Part shown: one piece after another, positions 8,788 to 18,849 of the stretch
How positions within the stretch are numbered: the stretch's first letter is position 1
How the letters are laid out: each line of letters opens with the position of its first letter
From: Francisella salimarina
GTDB lineage: Bacteria; Pseudomonadota; Gammaproteobacteria; Francisellales; Francisellaceae
Assembly (NCBI RefSeq): GCF_007923265.1
Contig: NZ_VOJA01000004.1
Location: 1-64,000 of the forward strand
Length of the DNA: 64,000 nucleotides
Reading direction: 5' to 3'
The notes under the pieces: generated by a model
Told to the model about the DNA's origin: nothing
The model's database searches: none
Seen by the model: the letters and a program-made list of their open reading frames with translations, nothing else
Program-made: the position numbers and the translations under genes

Positions 8788-9345
8788 TTATATATACATT
8801 AATTTTTTCCAATGAATATAGCCGTATATTGCCACAATTAGATATACAAATGTAGTAATAGCAGCAAATGCTAAATCTTTATACATATATAACAGTACAT
8901 AAGTAGAATCGACAACCATCCATATCATCCAGTTATCTATTATTTTTCTGCTTGCTAGAAAAACACAAACAAGTGATGCCACACTTGTAAAACCATCCAT
9001 ATATGGCGTTGTTGAGTCTGTATAGTTTATGAGTAGCTGAGAAACCACCAAACCAAACACTCCAATACTTACTAAAACTTTTAACCAGCCAATAATTTTA
9101 AGTCTATGAACAACTACCTTTTTGTGACTAAAGTTAGGTTGCCAACTATACCAACCATACCCAAAACTAAATAAAAGAATTATCTGCAATATAGCATCAG
9201 CATACAATCCACTTATCGAAAACAATCCCGCACTCATAATCAAACCAATAATACCCACAGGCCAACCAATAACGTATAGCCCTGCCAATAAAAAAGTACA
9301 CAAAAGATTGATAATCATAGTACAAAAATCAAGAAGATGAATCAT
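8788..9345 (-). CDS. PnuC-family vitamin/nucleoside transporter
   Basis: A small membrane protein (185 aa) with about seven hydrophobic segments. It shows the PnuC landmarks: YGWYSW near residue 65, a DGFTSVASLV segment near 117, NWMIWMVVDSTYVLLYMYK near 138 and a C-terminal YGYIHWKK. Family members carry nicotinamide riboside, thiamine or riboflavin. I found no TPP or FMN riboswitch upstream, so the cargo is open. It precedes tatD with no gap. Confidence 0.8.
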   Translation of the reverse strand: MIHLLDFCTMIINLLCTFLLAGLYVIGWPVGIIGLIMSAGLFSISGLYADAILQIILLFSFGYGWYSWQPNFSHKKVVVHRLKIIGWLKVLVSIGVFGLVVSQLLINYTDSTTPYMDGFTSVASLVCVFLASRKIIDNWMIWMVVDSTYVLLYMYKDLAFAAITTFVYLIVAIYGYIHWKKLMYI

Positions 9346-9533
9346 GGCTCTATTAAAGATGAATTTTTAAACATTATAATAACTTGTATTTTTGAATAAA
9401 AAAACTGATGATCTAAATAATACAAATAACTAGCGTAAGCTATTAGTAAGATAAAGAAATAATTGACTATGTCTAAAAGCAGATATATTATCACTTATGC
9501 TTGTTATAACATATTTAATGTGAGGATCAAATC

Positions 9534-9926
9534 ATGAAACTAAAAAAAATACTAACTGCATCTTTACTTGCAGCATCAGCATTATCACTAAGTAGCTGTT
9601 GGTTAGTTGTAGCTGGTGCAGTAGGTGCTGGTACAGTTGCTTATGTTGATGGTAAGTATTCAATGAACCTAGATGGTAGCCTAAAAGATGTTACTAATGC
9701 AACTCTTAAAGCTATTAGTGAAAATGATAATTTAGAAATCACTAAGAAAAATATAGCCCCAACTAAAACTGATATCAAAGGTAAAACTAAAGTAGGCTCT
9801 ACTGATTTCTATGTTGAAATACGTGAAATTACTAAGAATGCATCAAAAGTAACTATCAAATTTGGTACATTTGGTGATCAAGCAATGTCAGCAACGCTAA
9901 TGGGACAAATCCAAAAAGATCTATAA
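9534..9926 (+). CDS. DUF3568 lipoprotein (first of three)
   Basis: A 130-aa predicted lipoprotein. A short signal peptide ends in the lipobox LSSC (Cys22). The mature part begins with a glycine/alanine-rich hydrophobic stretch and GTVAYVDGKYSMNL, the DUF3568 signature. The C-terminus FGTFGDQAMSATLM is nearly repeated in the next gene. GAGGATC precedes the ATG. Function is unknown; a cell-envelope location is inferred from the lipobox. Confidence 0.8.
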   Translation: MKLKKILTASLLAASALSLSSCWLVVAGAVGAGTVAYVDGKYSMNLDGSLKDVTNATLKAISENDNLEITKKNIAPTKTDIKGKTKVGSTDFYVEIREITKNASKVTIKFGTFGDQAMSATLMGQIQKDL

Positions 9927-9943
9927 TTTAAAGGTTAAACGAT

Positions 9944-10354
9944 ATGAATATCTTTAAAAAAATACTAGTTGTAACAGCAATATCCTTTTCAACATTAGCT
10001 CTTAATAGTTGTATCGTAACTGCTGTTGCTGTTGGTGGTGGTACTGTCGCTTATGTAGAAGGTAACTATTCTATGAATATAGAAGGTAACTATATTGCTG
10101 TATATAAAGCTGCTCTTAAGGCAATAAAAGATAACAACGACTTTGTTTTAGTATCTAAAGACACCGACACAACCAAACAAACAGCTGATATCGAAGGTGC
10201 TACAAAAATAGATAGCACAAGCTTTACAATAAAAATAGAAAGTCTTACAGATAAAATAGCTAAAGTAACTATTAAGTTTGGTAATTTTGGTGACCAAGCA
10301 ATGTCATCGAAACTTATGGATCAAATTCAGGCTAACGTACACAAAGCTTCTTAG
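9944..10354 (+). CDS. DUF3568 lipoprotein (second of three)
   Basis: A paralogue of the preceding gene, 17 nt downstream. It has a signal peptide with lipobox LNSC, then GGGTVAYVEGNYSMNI and a C-terminal FGNFGDQAMSSKLM. The close match of both termini to its neighbour indicates tandem duplication. Function unknown. Confidence 0.8.
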   Translation: MNIFKKILVVTAISFSTLALNSCIVTAVAVGGGTVAYVEGNYSMNIEGNYIAVYKAALKAIKDNNDFVLVSKDTDTTKQTADIEGATKIDSTSFTIKIESLTDKIAKVTIKFGNFGDQAMSSKLMDQIQANVHKAS

Positions 10355-10356
10355 TA

Positions 10357-10755
10357 ATGTTCAAAAAAGCTCGCTTTATTATTCTATCAGCTATCATTCT
10401 AATATCTCTTAATAGCTGTGTTGCTACTGCTGTTATAATAGGTGCTGCAGTTGTTGCAGGTGGCGCTGTATACTATGTAAATGGTGACTATATAATTGAA
10501 GTGCCCAAAGATATTCGCTCTGTATATAATGCAACTATCAAAACAATGCAAATGGATAAACAATATTCACTACTTAGCCAGTCATATAAAGATAAAACAG
10601 CAGAGGTTAAAGCTTCACAAAATGGTAATGATGTAACGATTAAGTTAACTAGTCTAAGCACCCGCTCTACTGAAATAAAAATTCGGGTCGGAACTCTCGG
10701 TGATGAAAAGGATTCTATAAATATAGCAAATGCGATCACTAAAAATATAACCTAG
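10357..10755 (+). CDS. DUF3568 lipoprotein (third of three)
   Basis: The most divergent of the three tandem lipoproteins, starting 2 nt after the second. The signal peptide ends in LNSC. AVYYVNGDYIIEV replaces the usual AYVDGKYSMNL, and the C-terminus has VGTLGDEKDS. The shared pattern (G-x-Y-x-N/D-G-x-Y, then T-I/L-K near residue 60) keeps it in DUF3568. Probably co-transcribed with the other two. Confidence 0.75.
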   Translation: MFKKARFIILSAIILISLNSCVATAVIIGAAVVAGGAVYYVNGDYIIEVPKDIRSVYNATIKTMQMDKQYSLLSQSYKDKTAEVKASQNGNDVTIKLTSLSTRSTEIKIRVGTLGDEKDSINIANAITKNIT

Positions 10756-10856
10756 ATAAGTATTTATCCAATTTTGGTCAACTTTTACTTTTTAAAAACT
10801 TTCAAATATGTATAATTTGTGTTAATTCAGAAACCACTCAGTATTACTGTATTATC

Positions 10857-12251
10857 ATGAGTAATAAAGTACTAGACACATATTACAAAAACAATCGCCA
10901 TATATGGGTGTTGGTATTATCTGGAGCTATTATAGGTACATTGGTAGGCCTATTTGCAACATTTTTCCAACTAATCCTAGACTCTATTACTGAACTTAAA
11001 AAAATGCTGTTCTCTTTAAGTGGTGGTAATCTATTTGTTGAAATTATAATGTCTGTTACGCTAACTATAACTATGGTAGTGATATCAATTCTTATAGTTA
11101 GAAAATTTGCCAAAGAAGCTGGTGGTAGCGGTATCCAAGAAGTAGAAGGAGCGCTAAAAGGATGTCGAAAGCTCCGTAAAAGAGTAGTTCCTGTAAAGTT
11201 TGTGAGTGGACTTTTCTCTTTAGGTTCTGGTTTAAGCTTAGGTAAAGAAGGTCCTTCAATACACATGGCTGCTGCATTAGCTCAGTTCTTTGTAGATAAG
11301 TTTAGGCTTACCAAGAAGTACGCAAACGCTGTAATATCTGCTGGTGCTGGTGCTGGTTTAGCTGCTGCATTCAACACCCCTCTTTCAGGGATTGTCTTTG
11401 TAATTGAGGAAATGAATAGAAAATTCAGATTTAGTGTTTCTGCAATAAAATGTGTTCTAGTAGCCTGTATAATGAGTACTATTGTTTCTAGAGCTATTAT
11501 GGGCAATCCCCCTGCAATACGTGTCGAGACATTTAGTGCAGTTCCACAAAATACTCTTTGGTTATTTATGGTGCTGGGCATTATCTTTGGATATTTTGGA
11601 CTACTATTTAACAAATCAATTATCAAAGTCGCTAACTTCTTTTCAGATGGGTCTAAAAGAAGATACTGGACTCTAGTTATAACTGTTTGTATCGTATTTG
11701 GTGTCGGTGTAGTACTTTCTCCAAATGCTGTAGGCGGTGGCTATATCGTAATAGCAAACGCCCTAGACTACAACTTATCTATCAAAATGCTTTTAGTTTT
11801 ATTTGCGCTTCGTTTTGCCGGTGTAATTTTCTCATATGGGACTGGTGTTACAGGTGGTATATTTGCACCGATGATTGCTCTTGGCACTGTTTTTGGTCTT
11901 GCTTATGGTCTATCTATAGCTCAGCTTTTCCCTGAATATAATATTGATGCTGGTGTCTTTGCTGTAGCTGGAATGAGTGCCTTATTTACTGCGACAGTAG
12001 GCGCGCCATTGACTGGTATTGTGCTAGTAATGGAAATGACTTGGAACTTCCACCTTTTGCTTCCTTTGATGATAACCTGCTTTAGTGCATCGATGCTGAC
12101 ATATATCCATCATCAAAAACCAATATATGATACGCTATTAAGACGTACTATTTCTAATGAAAGAAAGCAGCAGGCAAAGGAAAAAAATGAGCGAAACCAA
12201 AAACCAGCTCCAAATACTCAAGGACAAACTATCACAAAAGAAGAAGTATAA
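10857..12251 (+). CDS. clcA: ClC-family chloride channel/transporter
   Basis: A 464-aa polytopic protein with the three anion-path signatures: GGSGIQEVEGAL (the classic GSGIP has Gln in place of Pro here), GKEGPSIHMAA and a C-terminal GMSALFTATVGAPL. GAGLAAAFNTPLSGIVF contains the helix after the second motif. The hydrophilic tail after about residue 425 is Lys/Gln-rich. The glutamate in GKEGP is the gating/proton glutamate of exchangers, so Cl-/H+ exchange is possible. Its 3' end overlaps the next gene by 65 nt. Confidence 0.9.
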   Translation: MSNKVLDTYYKNNRHIWVLVLSGAIIGTLVGLFATFFQLILDSITELKKMLFSLSGGNLFVEIIMSVTLTITMVVISILIVRKFAKEAGGSGIQEVEGALKGCRKLRKRVVPVKFVSGLFSLGSGLSLGKEGPSIHMAAALAQFFVDKFRLTKKYANAVISAGAGAGLAAAFNTPLSGIVFVIEEMNRKFRFSVSAIKCVLVACIMSTIVSRAIMGNPPAIRVETFSAVPQNTLWLFMVLGIIFGYFGLLFNKSIIKVANFFSDGSKRRYWTLVITVCIVFGVGVVLSPNAVGGGYIVIANALDYNLSIKMLLVLFALRFAGVIFSYGTGVTGGIFAPMIALGTVFGLAYGLSIAQLFPEYNIDAGVFAVAGMSALFTATVGAPLTGIVLVMEMTWNFHLLLPLMITCFSASMLTYIHHQKPIYDTLLRRTISNERKQQAKEKNERNQKPAPNTQGQTITKEEV

Positions 12252-13689
12252 TCACGCAATTTCTCTAATGCATTGGGACTTGGAAACAGAGGCCCCTAAA
12301 AACTCAATCAACACCACATCTGAAGTTATTGGTTTTTTCAGTGAAAAAATCTATGAAATAACTAATAGTAAAGAAATAACCCAAAGCTTAAAGTGTTTGA
12401 ATAACAACTTGTCAGCACTTGATGAGACTAACAAAAGGATTGTGTATCTAACAGCAAAGCAAAAAGATAGACTAAGCAAAATACCAAAAGATGAATATGT
12501 CACATACAACAAACTACTATCACAAGCTCAAAATATTTGGACCAAAGCTCGTAAGGATAATGACTTTGAAGTATTTGCTCCATATTTAGAAGAGATTATA
12601 AAGTATCAAAAAAAGTATATCGAAAGAATTGGCTATAATGAGCACCCCTATGATGTGCTTCTTGATGATTATGAAGAAGGTATGACTGTTGCAAAATTAG
12701 AACCTTTCTTTAACAGTCTAAAAGAAAAAATTGTACCCCTTCTAGAAAAAATAAAAAACGCCCATCAAGTTGATACTAGCTGTATCGATAAACCGTATGG
12801 TATCGATAAGCAAAAAAAATATTCTCACAAAATAGCTAAGCAATTAGGATTTAACTTTGATAGTGGTATTCTAAAAGAAAGTGTCCATCCATTTACTCTA
12901 AACTTCAATAAATATGATGTCAGAATGACAACACGCTATATTGAAGATCTTTTTACTTCTTCATTATTTAGTACGATCCATGAAACTGGTCATGCTATGT
13001 ATGAGCAAAATATCGGTGATGATATTTATGATACTATATTAGGCACTGGTGTTAGCTTAGGCATACACGAATCACAATCACGGTTTTATGAAAACTTAGT
13101 CGGTAAAAATAAAGCCTTTTGGGATAGTAACTACACTAACTTACAAAGCTTATTTACTGAAAACTTAGCTAGTGTAAATAAAGAAGACTTCTATAAAGCT
13201 ATTAATAAGGTTAGCCCTAGCCTAGTCCGTGTAGAAGCAGATGAATTAACTTATTCTCTACATATACTAGTGCGCTTTGAAATAGAAAAAGAAATCTTTG
13301 AAAAAAATCTCGATGTTAGCGAGTTGCCAAAGCTATGGAATGATAAATACCAAAAGTACCTAGGTATCACTCCAAATAATTTCTCTGATGGGATATTACA
13401 GGATGTTCACTGGTCTGCTGGATTGTTTGGCTATTTCCCAACTTATGCTCTTGGCAGTGCGTATGCTTCACAGATTTTTTACTATATGAATAAAGATTTT
13501 GATGTAAATAGTGCAATTAGAGAAAATAAGCTAGAGCTTATATTAAACTTCTTAAGTAAGCACATACACCAATTTGGCAGTCTAAAACCTGCTGATGAAA
13601 TTATCCATGATATGTGTGGAGAATATCTAAACGCTAAATACTATATTAGTTATTTAGAGAAAAAATTCTCCAATATTTATAAGCTCTAA
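12187..13689 (+). CDS. M32 metallocarboxypeptidase (Taq-type)
   Basis: A 500-aa zinc carboxypeptidase. The HETGHAMYEQN motif near residue 265 holds the zinc histidines and catalytic glutamate, with GIHESQSRFYEN downstream giving the third ligand. N-terminal LMHWDLETEAP is typical of M32. I chose the ATG preceded by AAAGG rather than one 30 nt upstream, since MSETKNQLQ fits family N-termini. It overlaps the clcA reading frame by 65 nt, so the genes are translationally linked. Confidence 0.9.
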   Translation: MSETKNQLQILKDKLSQKKKYNHAISLMHWDLETEAPKNSINTTSEVIGFFSEKIYEITNSKEITQSLKCLNNNLSALDETNKRIVYLTAKQKDRLSKIPKDEYVTYNKLLSQAQNIWTKARKDNDFEVFAPYLEEIIKYQKKYIERIGYNEHPYDVLLDDYEEGMTVAKLEPFFNSLKEKIVPLLEKIKNAHQVDTSCIDKPYGIDKQKKYSHKIAKQLGFNFDSGILKESVHPFTLNFNKYDVRMTTRYIEDLFTSSLFSTIHETGHAMYEQNIGDDIYDTILGTGVSLGIHESQSRFYENLVGKNKAFWDSNYTNLQSLFTENLASVNKEDFYKAINKVSPSLVRVEADELTYSLHILVRFEIEKEIFEKNLDVSELPKLWNDKYQKYLGITPNNFSDGILQDVHWSAGLFGYFPTYALGSAYASQIFYYMNKDFDVNSAIRENKLELILNFLSKHIHQFGSLKPADEIIHDMCGEYLNAKYYISYLEKKFSNIYKL

Positions 13690-13695
13690 CACATC

Positions 13696-14565
13696 TTAAC
13701 TATCATTATACAAATCTACTTCTTTGGCAAGGTAAAAAGCAATATCTTTCTCATAGTACGCAGACTCATTTATAAATATAGGGTACCATTCTCCTTCAAT
13801 ATCTAGCAATCTATCTCCTCCATCTATTAACTCAAAAATAGGGCTACCACTACTAATAACCTGAAAATCTTTACCATGAAGAGCTTTATGAATTACTGCG
13901 TTGATATTACCCTCACTATCTCGCGGGTATTGAATAGTCTTAAATGGCTCGTACGCCTTACACTGCTTAACTTCAGGAGCATTACCATTATTTGATAATT
14001 CAATAAACTTTATTATTACATTAATAATCTCTATAGTTACCTCAATTGCATTGGGATCATAAATACTCGTATTAACAGAGCCTATTTCTATAGTTAAAGA
14101 CATAGGAGCGATATTATTCATTGCCACACTTGTAATACTCCCGTGTTTAATTACTCTAAGATCATCTATTTGCTCAACTAAATAAGAGCATAGGTTATTA
14201 ACAAATTGACTTTTACCGTCAGTAATAATAGTTTTGCCAAGATTTGAAGTTGTTGTATGCAGATCGACTAAAAAATCAACTGGAAAATTAGATTCTGAGC
14301 CATACATTTGATTAATTTCTCGAGCTCTTTGCATCTCATAACTATTCAACGAGATCTTTTTTAAGTCTTCCTCTGAAAAACAACGGTTTAGATCTTGATC
14401 TTTATATCTCTTACTTATCTCAAAAGCTTCTGGATTTGCCAATAATGGTATAACATCTAAAGACTTGGTTTTAGGAGGGTATTTCTCCATACGCTTGACT
14501 ATATATATTCCAGTATATTCATTTCCATGAGTCCCACCAGACACTAGTAACTTATTAATTTTCAT
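13696..14565 (-). CDS. Aspartoacylase / succinylglutamate desuccinylase family hydrolase
   Basis: A 289-aa zinc hydrolase of the M14-like AstE/AspA family. The first zinc pair is in GGTHGNEYTG near residue 10, DLNRCF follows near 60, and the second histidine is in DLHTTTSN near 103. TIEIGS near 157 supplies the catalytic glutamate. Aspartoacylases cleave N-acetylaspartate and AstE cleaves succinylglutamate; no arginine-catabolism genes are nearby, so aspartoacylase-like activity is slightly favoured. It converges with the M32 gene. Confidence 0.8.
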   Translation of the reverse strand: MKINKLLVSGGTHGNEYTGIYIVKRMEKYPPKTKSLDVIPLLANPEAFEISKRYKDQDLNRCFSEEDLKKISLNSYEMQRAREINQMYGSESNFPVDFLVDLHTTTSNLGKTIITDGKSQFVNNLCSYLVEQIDDLRVIKHGSITSVAMNNIAPMSLTIEIGSVNTSIYDPNAIEVTIEIINVIIKFIELSNNGNAPEVKQCKAYEPFKTIQYPRDSEGNINAVIHKALHGKDFQVISSGSPIFELIDGGDRLLDIEGEWYPIFINESAYYEKDIAFYLAKEVDLYNDS

Positions 14566-14714
14566 ATTTAGGCAATATTTACCATTAAGTAAAACTATTA
14601 TACATACAATTTTGTTATGAAAAGAACTGATTAAGTTTTTGAAGTCACAATGCTAGCCTTTGTAAGAAATATTAGCGATAATATAAAGCATTAAAATTCA
14701 ATCATAGTATTTAA

Positions 14715-15905
14715 ATGTCAAAACTAAATGCTTATTTTGGTGAGTATGGAGGTCAATTTGTACCACAAATACTTGTACCCGCTCTTGACCAACTAGAGCA
14801 AGAATTTATAAAAGCACAAGCTGATGAGGTTTTCAAACAGGAGTTTAGAGAGCTTTTAAAAGAGTATGCGGGCAGGCCCACAGCTCTGACAAAAACTAGA
14901 AATATAGTCAAAAATACAAAAACTAAATTATATCTAAAACGTGAAGATCTACTACACGGTGGTGCTCACAAAACTAACCAAGTACTTGGTCAGGCTCTAC
15001 TTGCCAAGAGAATGGGTAAAAATGAGATAATTGCAGAAACAGGAGCTGGGCAACATGGTGTTGCTACTGCTTTGGCTTGCGCACTACTTGATCTAAAATG
15101 CAGAGTATATATGGGTGCTAAAGATGTGGAACGTCAAAGTCCCAATGTCTTTAGAATGAAGTTAATGGGTGCTGAAGTCATACCTGTACATAGTGGTTCA
15201 GCAACACTTAAAGATGCTTGTAACGAAGCACTAAGAGACTGGTCTGCAAATTATAATAAAGCTCACTATTTATTAGGTACTGCTGCAGGACCTCACCCTT
15301 TTCCGACAATTGTTAGAGAGTTTCAAAGAATGATTGGTGAAGAAACCAAGCAACAGATCCTTGCCAAGGAAGGTAGATTACCTGATGCTGTGATTGCCTG
15401 TGTTGGTGGTGGTTCAAATGCTATTGGAATGTTTGCTGATTTTATTGATGAAACCAGTGTAAAACTGATAGGTGTAGAACCTGCTGGTAAAGGTATCGAA
15501 ACTGGTGAACATGGAGCGCCTCTCAAGCATGGTAAAACTGGTATATTTTTTGGCATGAAAGCACCATTGATGCAAAATACTGATGGTCAGATTGAAGAAT
15601 CATACTCTGTATCAGCCGGACTAGATTTTCCATCTGTAGGCCCACAACATGCTCATTTACTAGCAATAGGACGTGCTGAGTATGCTTCAGTTACTGATGA
15701 TGAGGCGTTAGATTCTTTTAAATTGTTATGCAAAAAAGAAGGAATTATCCCCGCTCTAGAATCATCTCATGCCTTAGCATATGCTCTTGAGCTTGCTTAC
15801 GACAATCCCGAAAAAGAGCAGCTTTTGGTTGTTAATTTATCTGGGCGTGGTGATAAAGATATTTTTACAGTACATGACATTTTAAAGGAAAAGGGAGAGA
15901 TTTAG
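14715..15905 (+). CDS. trpB: Tryptophan synthase beta chain
   Basis: Joins indole and serine with PLP. The PLP lysine is Lys86 in HGGAHKTNQ, the GGGSNAIG phosphate-binding loop is near residue 230, and ETGAGQHG near 107 is the indole/serine contact loop. At 396 aa it is full length and starts [18 protein letters not shown] as in TrpB1 enzymes. trpA follows after 2 nt, and no other trp genes are present. Confidence 0.97.
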   Translation: MSKLNAYFGEYGGQFVPQILVPALDQLEQEFIKAQADEVFKQEFRELLKEYAGRPTALTKTRNIVKNTKTKLYLKREDLLHGGAHKTNQVLGQALLAKRMGKNEIIAETGAGQHGVATALACALLDLKCRVYMGAKDVERQSPNVFRMKLMGAEVIPVHSGSATLKDACNEALRDWSANYNKAHYLLGTAAGPHPFPTIVREFQRMIGEETKQQILAKEGRLPDAVIACVGGGSNAIGMFADFIDETSVKLIGVEPAGKGIETGEHGAPLKHGKTGIFFGMKAPLMQNTDGQIEESYSVSAGLDFPSVGPQHAHLLAIGRAEYASVTDDEALDSFKLLCKKEGIIPALESSHALAYALELAYDNPEKEQLLVVNLSGRGDKDIFTVHDILKEKGEI

Positions 15906-15907
15906 TA

Positions 15908-16717
15908 ATGGATAGATATACAACCCTTTTTGCAAGTTTAGAGAAAAAAAATGAAGGTGCTTTTATACCTTTTGTAACACTTGGTGACCCTAATAAAGAA
16001 TTATCTCTTGAGATTATTGACACTCTAGTTAGCTCAGGTGCTGATGCTCTTGAACTAGGCATACCTTTTTCAGATCCTTTAGCAGATGGACCAACAATTC
16101 AAGAAGCAAATATTCGTGCCCTAGAGAGTGGCGTAACTCCTAAAGATTGTTTTGATATCCTCACAAAAATAAGAGTGAAACACCCTCATGTCCCCATTGG
16201 CTTATTGCTTTATGCTAATTTAGTCTATGCAAATGGTATAGAGAATTTTTATCAAAAATGTTTAGCTGCTGGGGTTGATTCTATACTTATAGCTGATGTG
16301 CCAGCCCATGAATCTAAAGAGTTTCGTGATATTGCTAAAAAAGTAGGTATCTCTCAGATATTTATTGCTCCACCTGATGCTAGTGAGGCTACTCTTAAGC
16401 AAATTTCTGAACTTGGAAGTGGTTATACGTATTTACTATCGAGAGTTGGTGTAACAGGTGCGGAAACTGCAGCAAATATGCCAGTGGAAGATGTACTAGC
16501 TAAACTTAGAGAATATAATGCGCCTAAGCCAGTTTTAGGCTTTGGTATCTCTAAACCTGAGCAGGTACAACAAGCTATCAAAGCAGGTGCTGCTGGTGCA
16601 ATTTCAGGTTCTGCAACAGTAAAAATAATTCAAAACAATCTCTCAAATAAAGGAAAAATGCTTAGCGAGCTTGAATATTTCGTTAAAGAAATGAAAGCCG
16701 CAACTAAAAATAATTAA
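15908..16717 (+). CDS. trpA: Tryptophan synthase alpha chain
   Basis: Cleaves indole-3-glycerol phosphate and channels indole to TrpB. The catalytic Glu is in [18 protein letters not shown] near residue 48 with the aspartate 11 residues later. The phosphate site is [10 protein letters not shown] and GAISGSA near the C-terminus. It is 269 aa, a standard length. The 3' end overlaps the convergent transporter gene by 4 nt. Confidence 0.97.
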   Translation: MDRYTTLFASLEKKNEGAFIPFVTLGDPNKELSLEIIDTLVSSGADALELGIPFSDPLADGPTIQEANIRALESGVTPKDCFDILTKIRVKHPHVPIGLLLYANLVYANGIENFYQKCLAAGVDSILIADVPAHESKEFRDIAKKVGISQIFIAPPDASEATLKQISELGSGYTYLLSRVGVTGAETAANMPVEDVLAKLREYNAPKPVLGFGISKPEQVQQAIKAGAAGAISGSATVKIIQNNLSNKGKMLSELEYFVKEMKAATKNN

Positions 16718-17430
16718 AGACTACTTTGTTTCTGTAAATTATAATTCTTTCTCCAAGTTATATAGCCATAGATAGCATTTATTAATGCTACAATTTTGGT
16801 AATAATAACAGGAATAATTGCAATAGTAATTGCTGAATCCAAAATCCCATCAACCCAAATTGAAATTGTCAAAACATCTACAGCCAACCACAGTATCCAA
16901 AATTCTTTAAATAACAATACTGTAAGTATAAAAGCTATAATTGAAGTAACTTCAACAATAGCATCTGCGACCAACCCCACATTTTGACCAAAATATAGAT
17001 GTAAAACAAAGTACCCATATATAGTAGATACCACAGCTATAAAAGCCAAAATACTTATAAACTGTAATCTCGTTAATTTTTTAATTTTTATATGTTTTTC
17101 TTTAGTTGTGTTTTTGGGTCTAGTCCAGTTATACCAACCATAAAACTGTATTGGACACAAAAAAAGTACCGCAAGAAGTAATTGACCATAAACTTGATTT
17201 TGATACGAGATTACAGCGTACATAATTGCTGCTATAAGCCCTAAAACATAGTTAAAAACCTTCCCTTTAGCTGCCAATATCAGGTTTGTAATGCTGATAA
17301 CAGAAAATACTAGTATAAATGCGCTACTCCCACTGATAGATGCCGCAACAACAGTTAATACTATACAGCTAACTAGCCAGCTAACCTCTCTTTTGCTCCA
17401 GCCAGTAAAAGTATTTTGTAACATACTCAT
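16714..17430 (-). CDS. PnuC-like membrane transporter (second copy)
   Basis: A 238-aa polytopic protein with YGWYNWTR near residue 103, [15 protein letters not shown] near 179 and a C-terminal YGYITWRKN. These match the PnuC core but diverge from the other PnuC-like protein in this window, and this one has an extra N-terminal extension. Substrate (nicotinamide riboside, thiamine, riboflavin or a nucleoside) cannot be set from sequence. No riboswitch is visible upstream. Confidence 0.7.
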   Translation of the reverse strand: MSMLQNTFTGWSKREVSWLVSCIVLTVVAASISGSSAFILVFSVISITNLILAAKGKVFNYVLGLIAAIMYAVISYQNQVYGQLLLAVLFLCPIQFYGWYNWTRPKNTTKEKHIKIKKLTRLQFISILAFIAVVSTIYGYFVLHLYFGQNVGLVADAIVEVTSIIAFILTVLLFKEFWILWLAVDVLTISIWVDGILDSAITIAIIPVIITKIVALINAIYGYITWRKNYNLQKQSSL

Positions 17431-17521
17431 TTTATAACTTAATAGAATATTTAGGATTGTATTTTAAAACTCTTGATATCAAGCTACAAGGATTATTTCA
17501 TAGCTATAGATAGAAACTTGT

Positions 17522-18658
17522 CTATTTAATTATGAAACTATAAATATACTTAGACAAAACTTTATGAGTATAGCTAGTTGGATGCACCTGTCCGGCAAAA
17601 AGATATTTATCATATCTACCACTGACATAATCTTTTGGAATACAAGTAAGAGCATTTGGACCATCAAAGTCACACGCAGAGTGTGTTACATCAGAGAAGT
17701 TATACTCCACACCTTTTACTTTTATTTTTCTATCTTTAACAATAGTATTGAAAAACTTTTGAGCATCAATGATACTTACAGAATCAGGCAGGATATTGCT
17801 TGCAAGCTTCTCATTAAATGCTCTAGATAGTGAGTTGAATAACTCCACTTTAAAACTCTTAGCATCTATTCCATTTTCTGTTGCGGCTGGAGTTATACCT
17901 AAATCAGGCAAGTTAACTACAAATATATTTCTAGGTTTTGCTCCATGCTTAATCAAATATCTTACATCATTTGCTATATCTTCAGCAGCGCTTTCTACTT
18001 TTATTATCTCTTGGTCAGGTAATACTTCACCTGTGACTTTATATTTCATAAGATAGTATATCTTTGACAATATTGAGCGATTATCTGAGAAATATCCTAA
18101 TTGAATAAAAAGATTATTAGCTCCTCCCCAAATAATATAAATACTATCAGGATCTGCCTTGTTCTGATGTTGCTTCAGATAACTATCAATTTGGTTATGC
18201 TTTTGAATATCCTCTTGTCCAACTGGACAGTTTTCACCCTCTCTCAAAGGTCCTAGTGGAGGTGGAGTATAGTCACCCTTATTACCAAGCCCTTTACAAA
18301 CTGTCGTAGCTCCTCCAGCAGCATAGTTGTTGCCATCTAAAACAGGTTTCACTGATCTGTTGATGTTTTCACTTGGTGTATAAATATTATTTGGTGTAGA
18401 TGAGATCTGATTATCTTGAGACAAAAACTGTATCCAAACAGTGCTACCTTTATCTGGACTTGTGAAGGTTGGTTGCTTAACCTCTTTCAAGTCGCCAGGA
18501 ATTAGTGGCCAGCCACTATCTATATTGTGAAAATTATTTGTATATCCAGAGTCACTCAAACTATCACCAAAGATAACTATATTCTTTAGTTCTTGTGCAA
18601 AAGCTCCACCGCAAAAAAAATAGCAAATAATCAAAGTAAAGAAAGCTTTTTTATTCAT
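17522..18658 (-). CDS. Secreted GDSL/SGNH-family lipase or esterase
   Basis: A 378-aa hydrolase with a signal peptide ending AFA/QE at about residue 21. Block I is FGDSLSDSG with the nucleophile Ser. Block III is IIWGGANNLF with the oxyanion-hole Asn. Block V is AGQVHPT near the C-terminus, giving His; the usual Asp three residues before His is Gly here (GQVH). An internal NLPDLGITP segment is typical of GDSL autotransporter-like lipases, though no beta-barrel domain is present. Probably exported. Confidence 0.85.
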   Translation of the reverse strand: MNKKAFFTLIICYFFCGGAFAQELKNIVIFGDSLSDSGYTNNFHNIDSGWPLIPGDLKEVKQPTFTSPDKGSTVWIQFLSQDNQISSTPNNIYTPSENINRSVKPVLDGNNYAAGGATTVCKGLGNKGDYTPPPLGPLREGENCPVGQEDIQKHNQIDSYLKQHQNKADPDSIYIIWGGANNLFIQLGYFSDNRSILSKIYYLMKYKVTGEVLPDQEIIKVESAAEDIANDVRYLIKHGAKPRNIFVVNLPDLGITPAATENGIDAKSFKVELFNSLSRAFNEKLASNILPDSVSIIDAQKFFNTIVKDRKIKVKGVEYNFSDVTHSACDFDGPNALTCIPKDYVSGRYDKYLFAGQVHPTSYTHKVLSKYIYSFIIK

Positions 18659-18789
18659 ATTTTATATAAAACTCTATAACAGGTGTGAATAATAGTACCT
18701 AAACAAAGCTTGTAAAGCCATATGGAGAGCCTCATCAAAACAACACTAAAACTTATATATATTTTTTTTCCAATAAGCATAATTTATTA

Positions 18790-18817
18790 CTTGAAAAACA
18801 GCAAAGTATCCTTAAAT
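18790..18817 (+). promoter_or_regulatory. Sigma32-type heat-shock promoter of clpB
   Basis: CTTGAAA matches the sigma32 -35 exactly. It is followed 13 bp later by CCTTAAAT, an imperfect match to the CCCCAT-T -10 element. It lies about 30 nt before the clpB ATG, which has a GGGGG-type ribosome-binding site. Confidence 0.6.
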
Positions 18818-18849
18818 ATATAACAGATACTATTTCTTAGGGGGAAATA

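Noticed and set aside
9346-9533. Possible TPP or FMN riboswitch upstream of the PnuC-like gene
   Set aside because: No thi-box or RFN-like conserved blocks are present in the 188-bp region on either strand.
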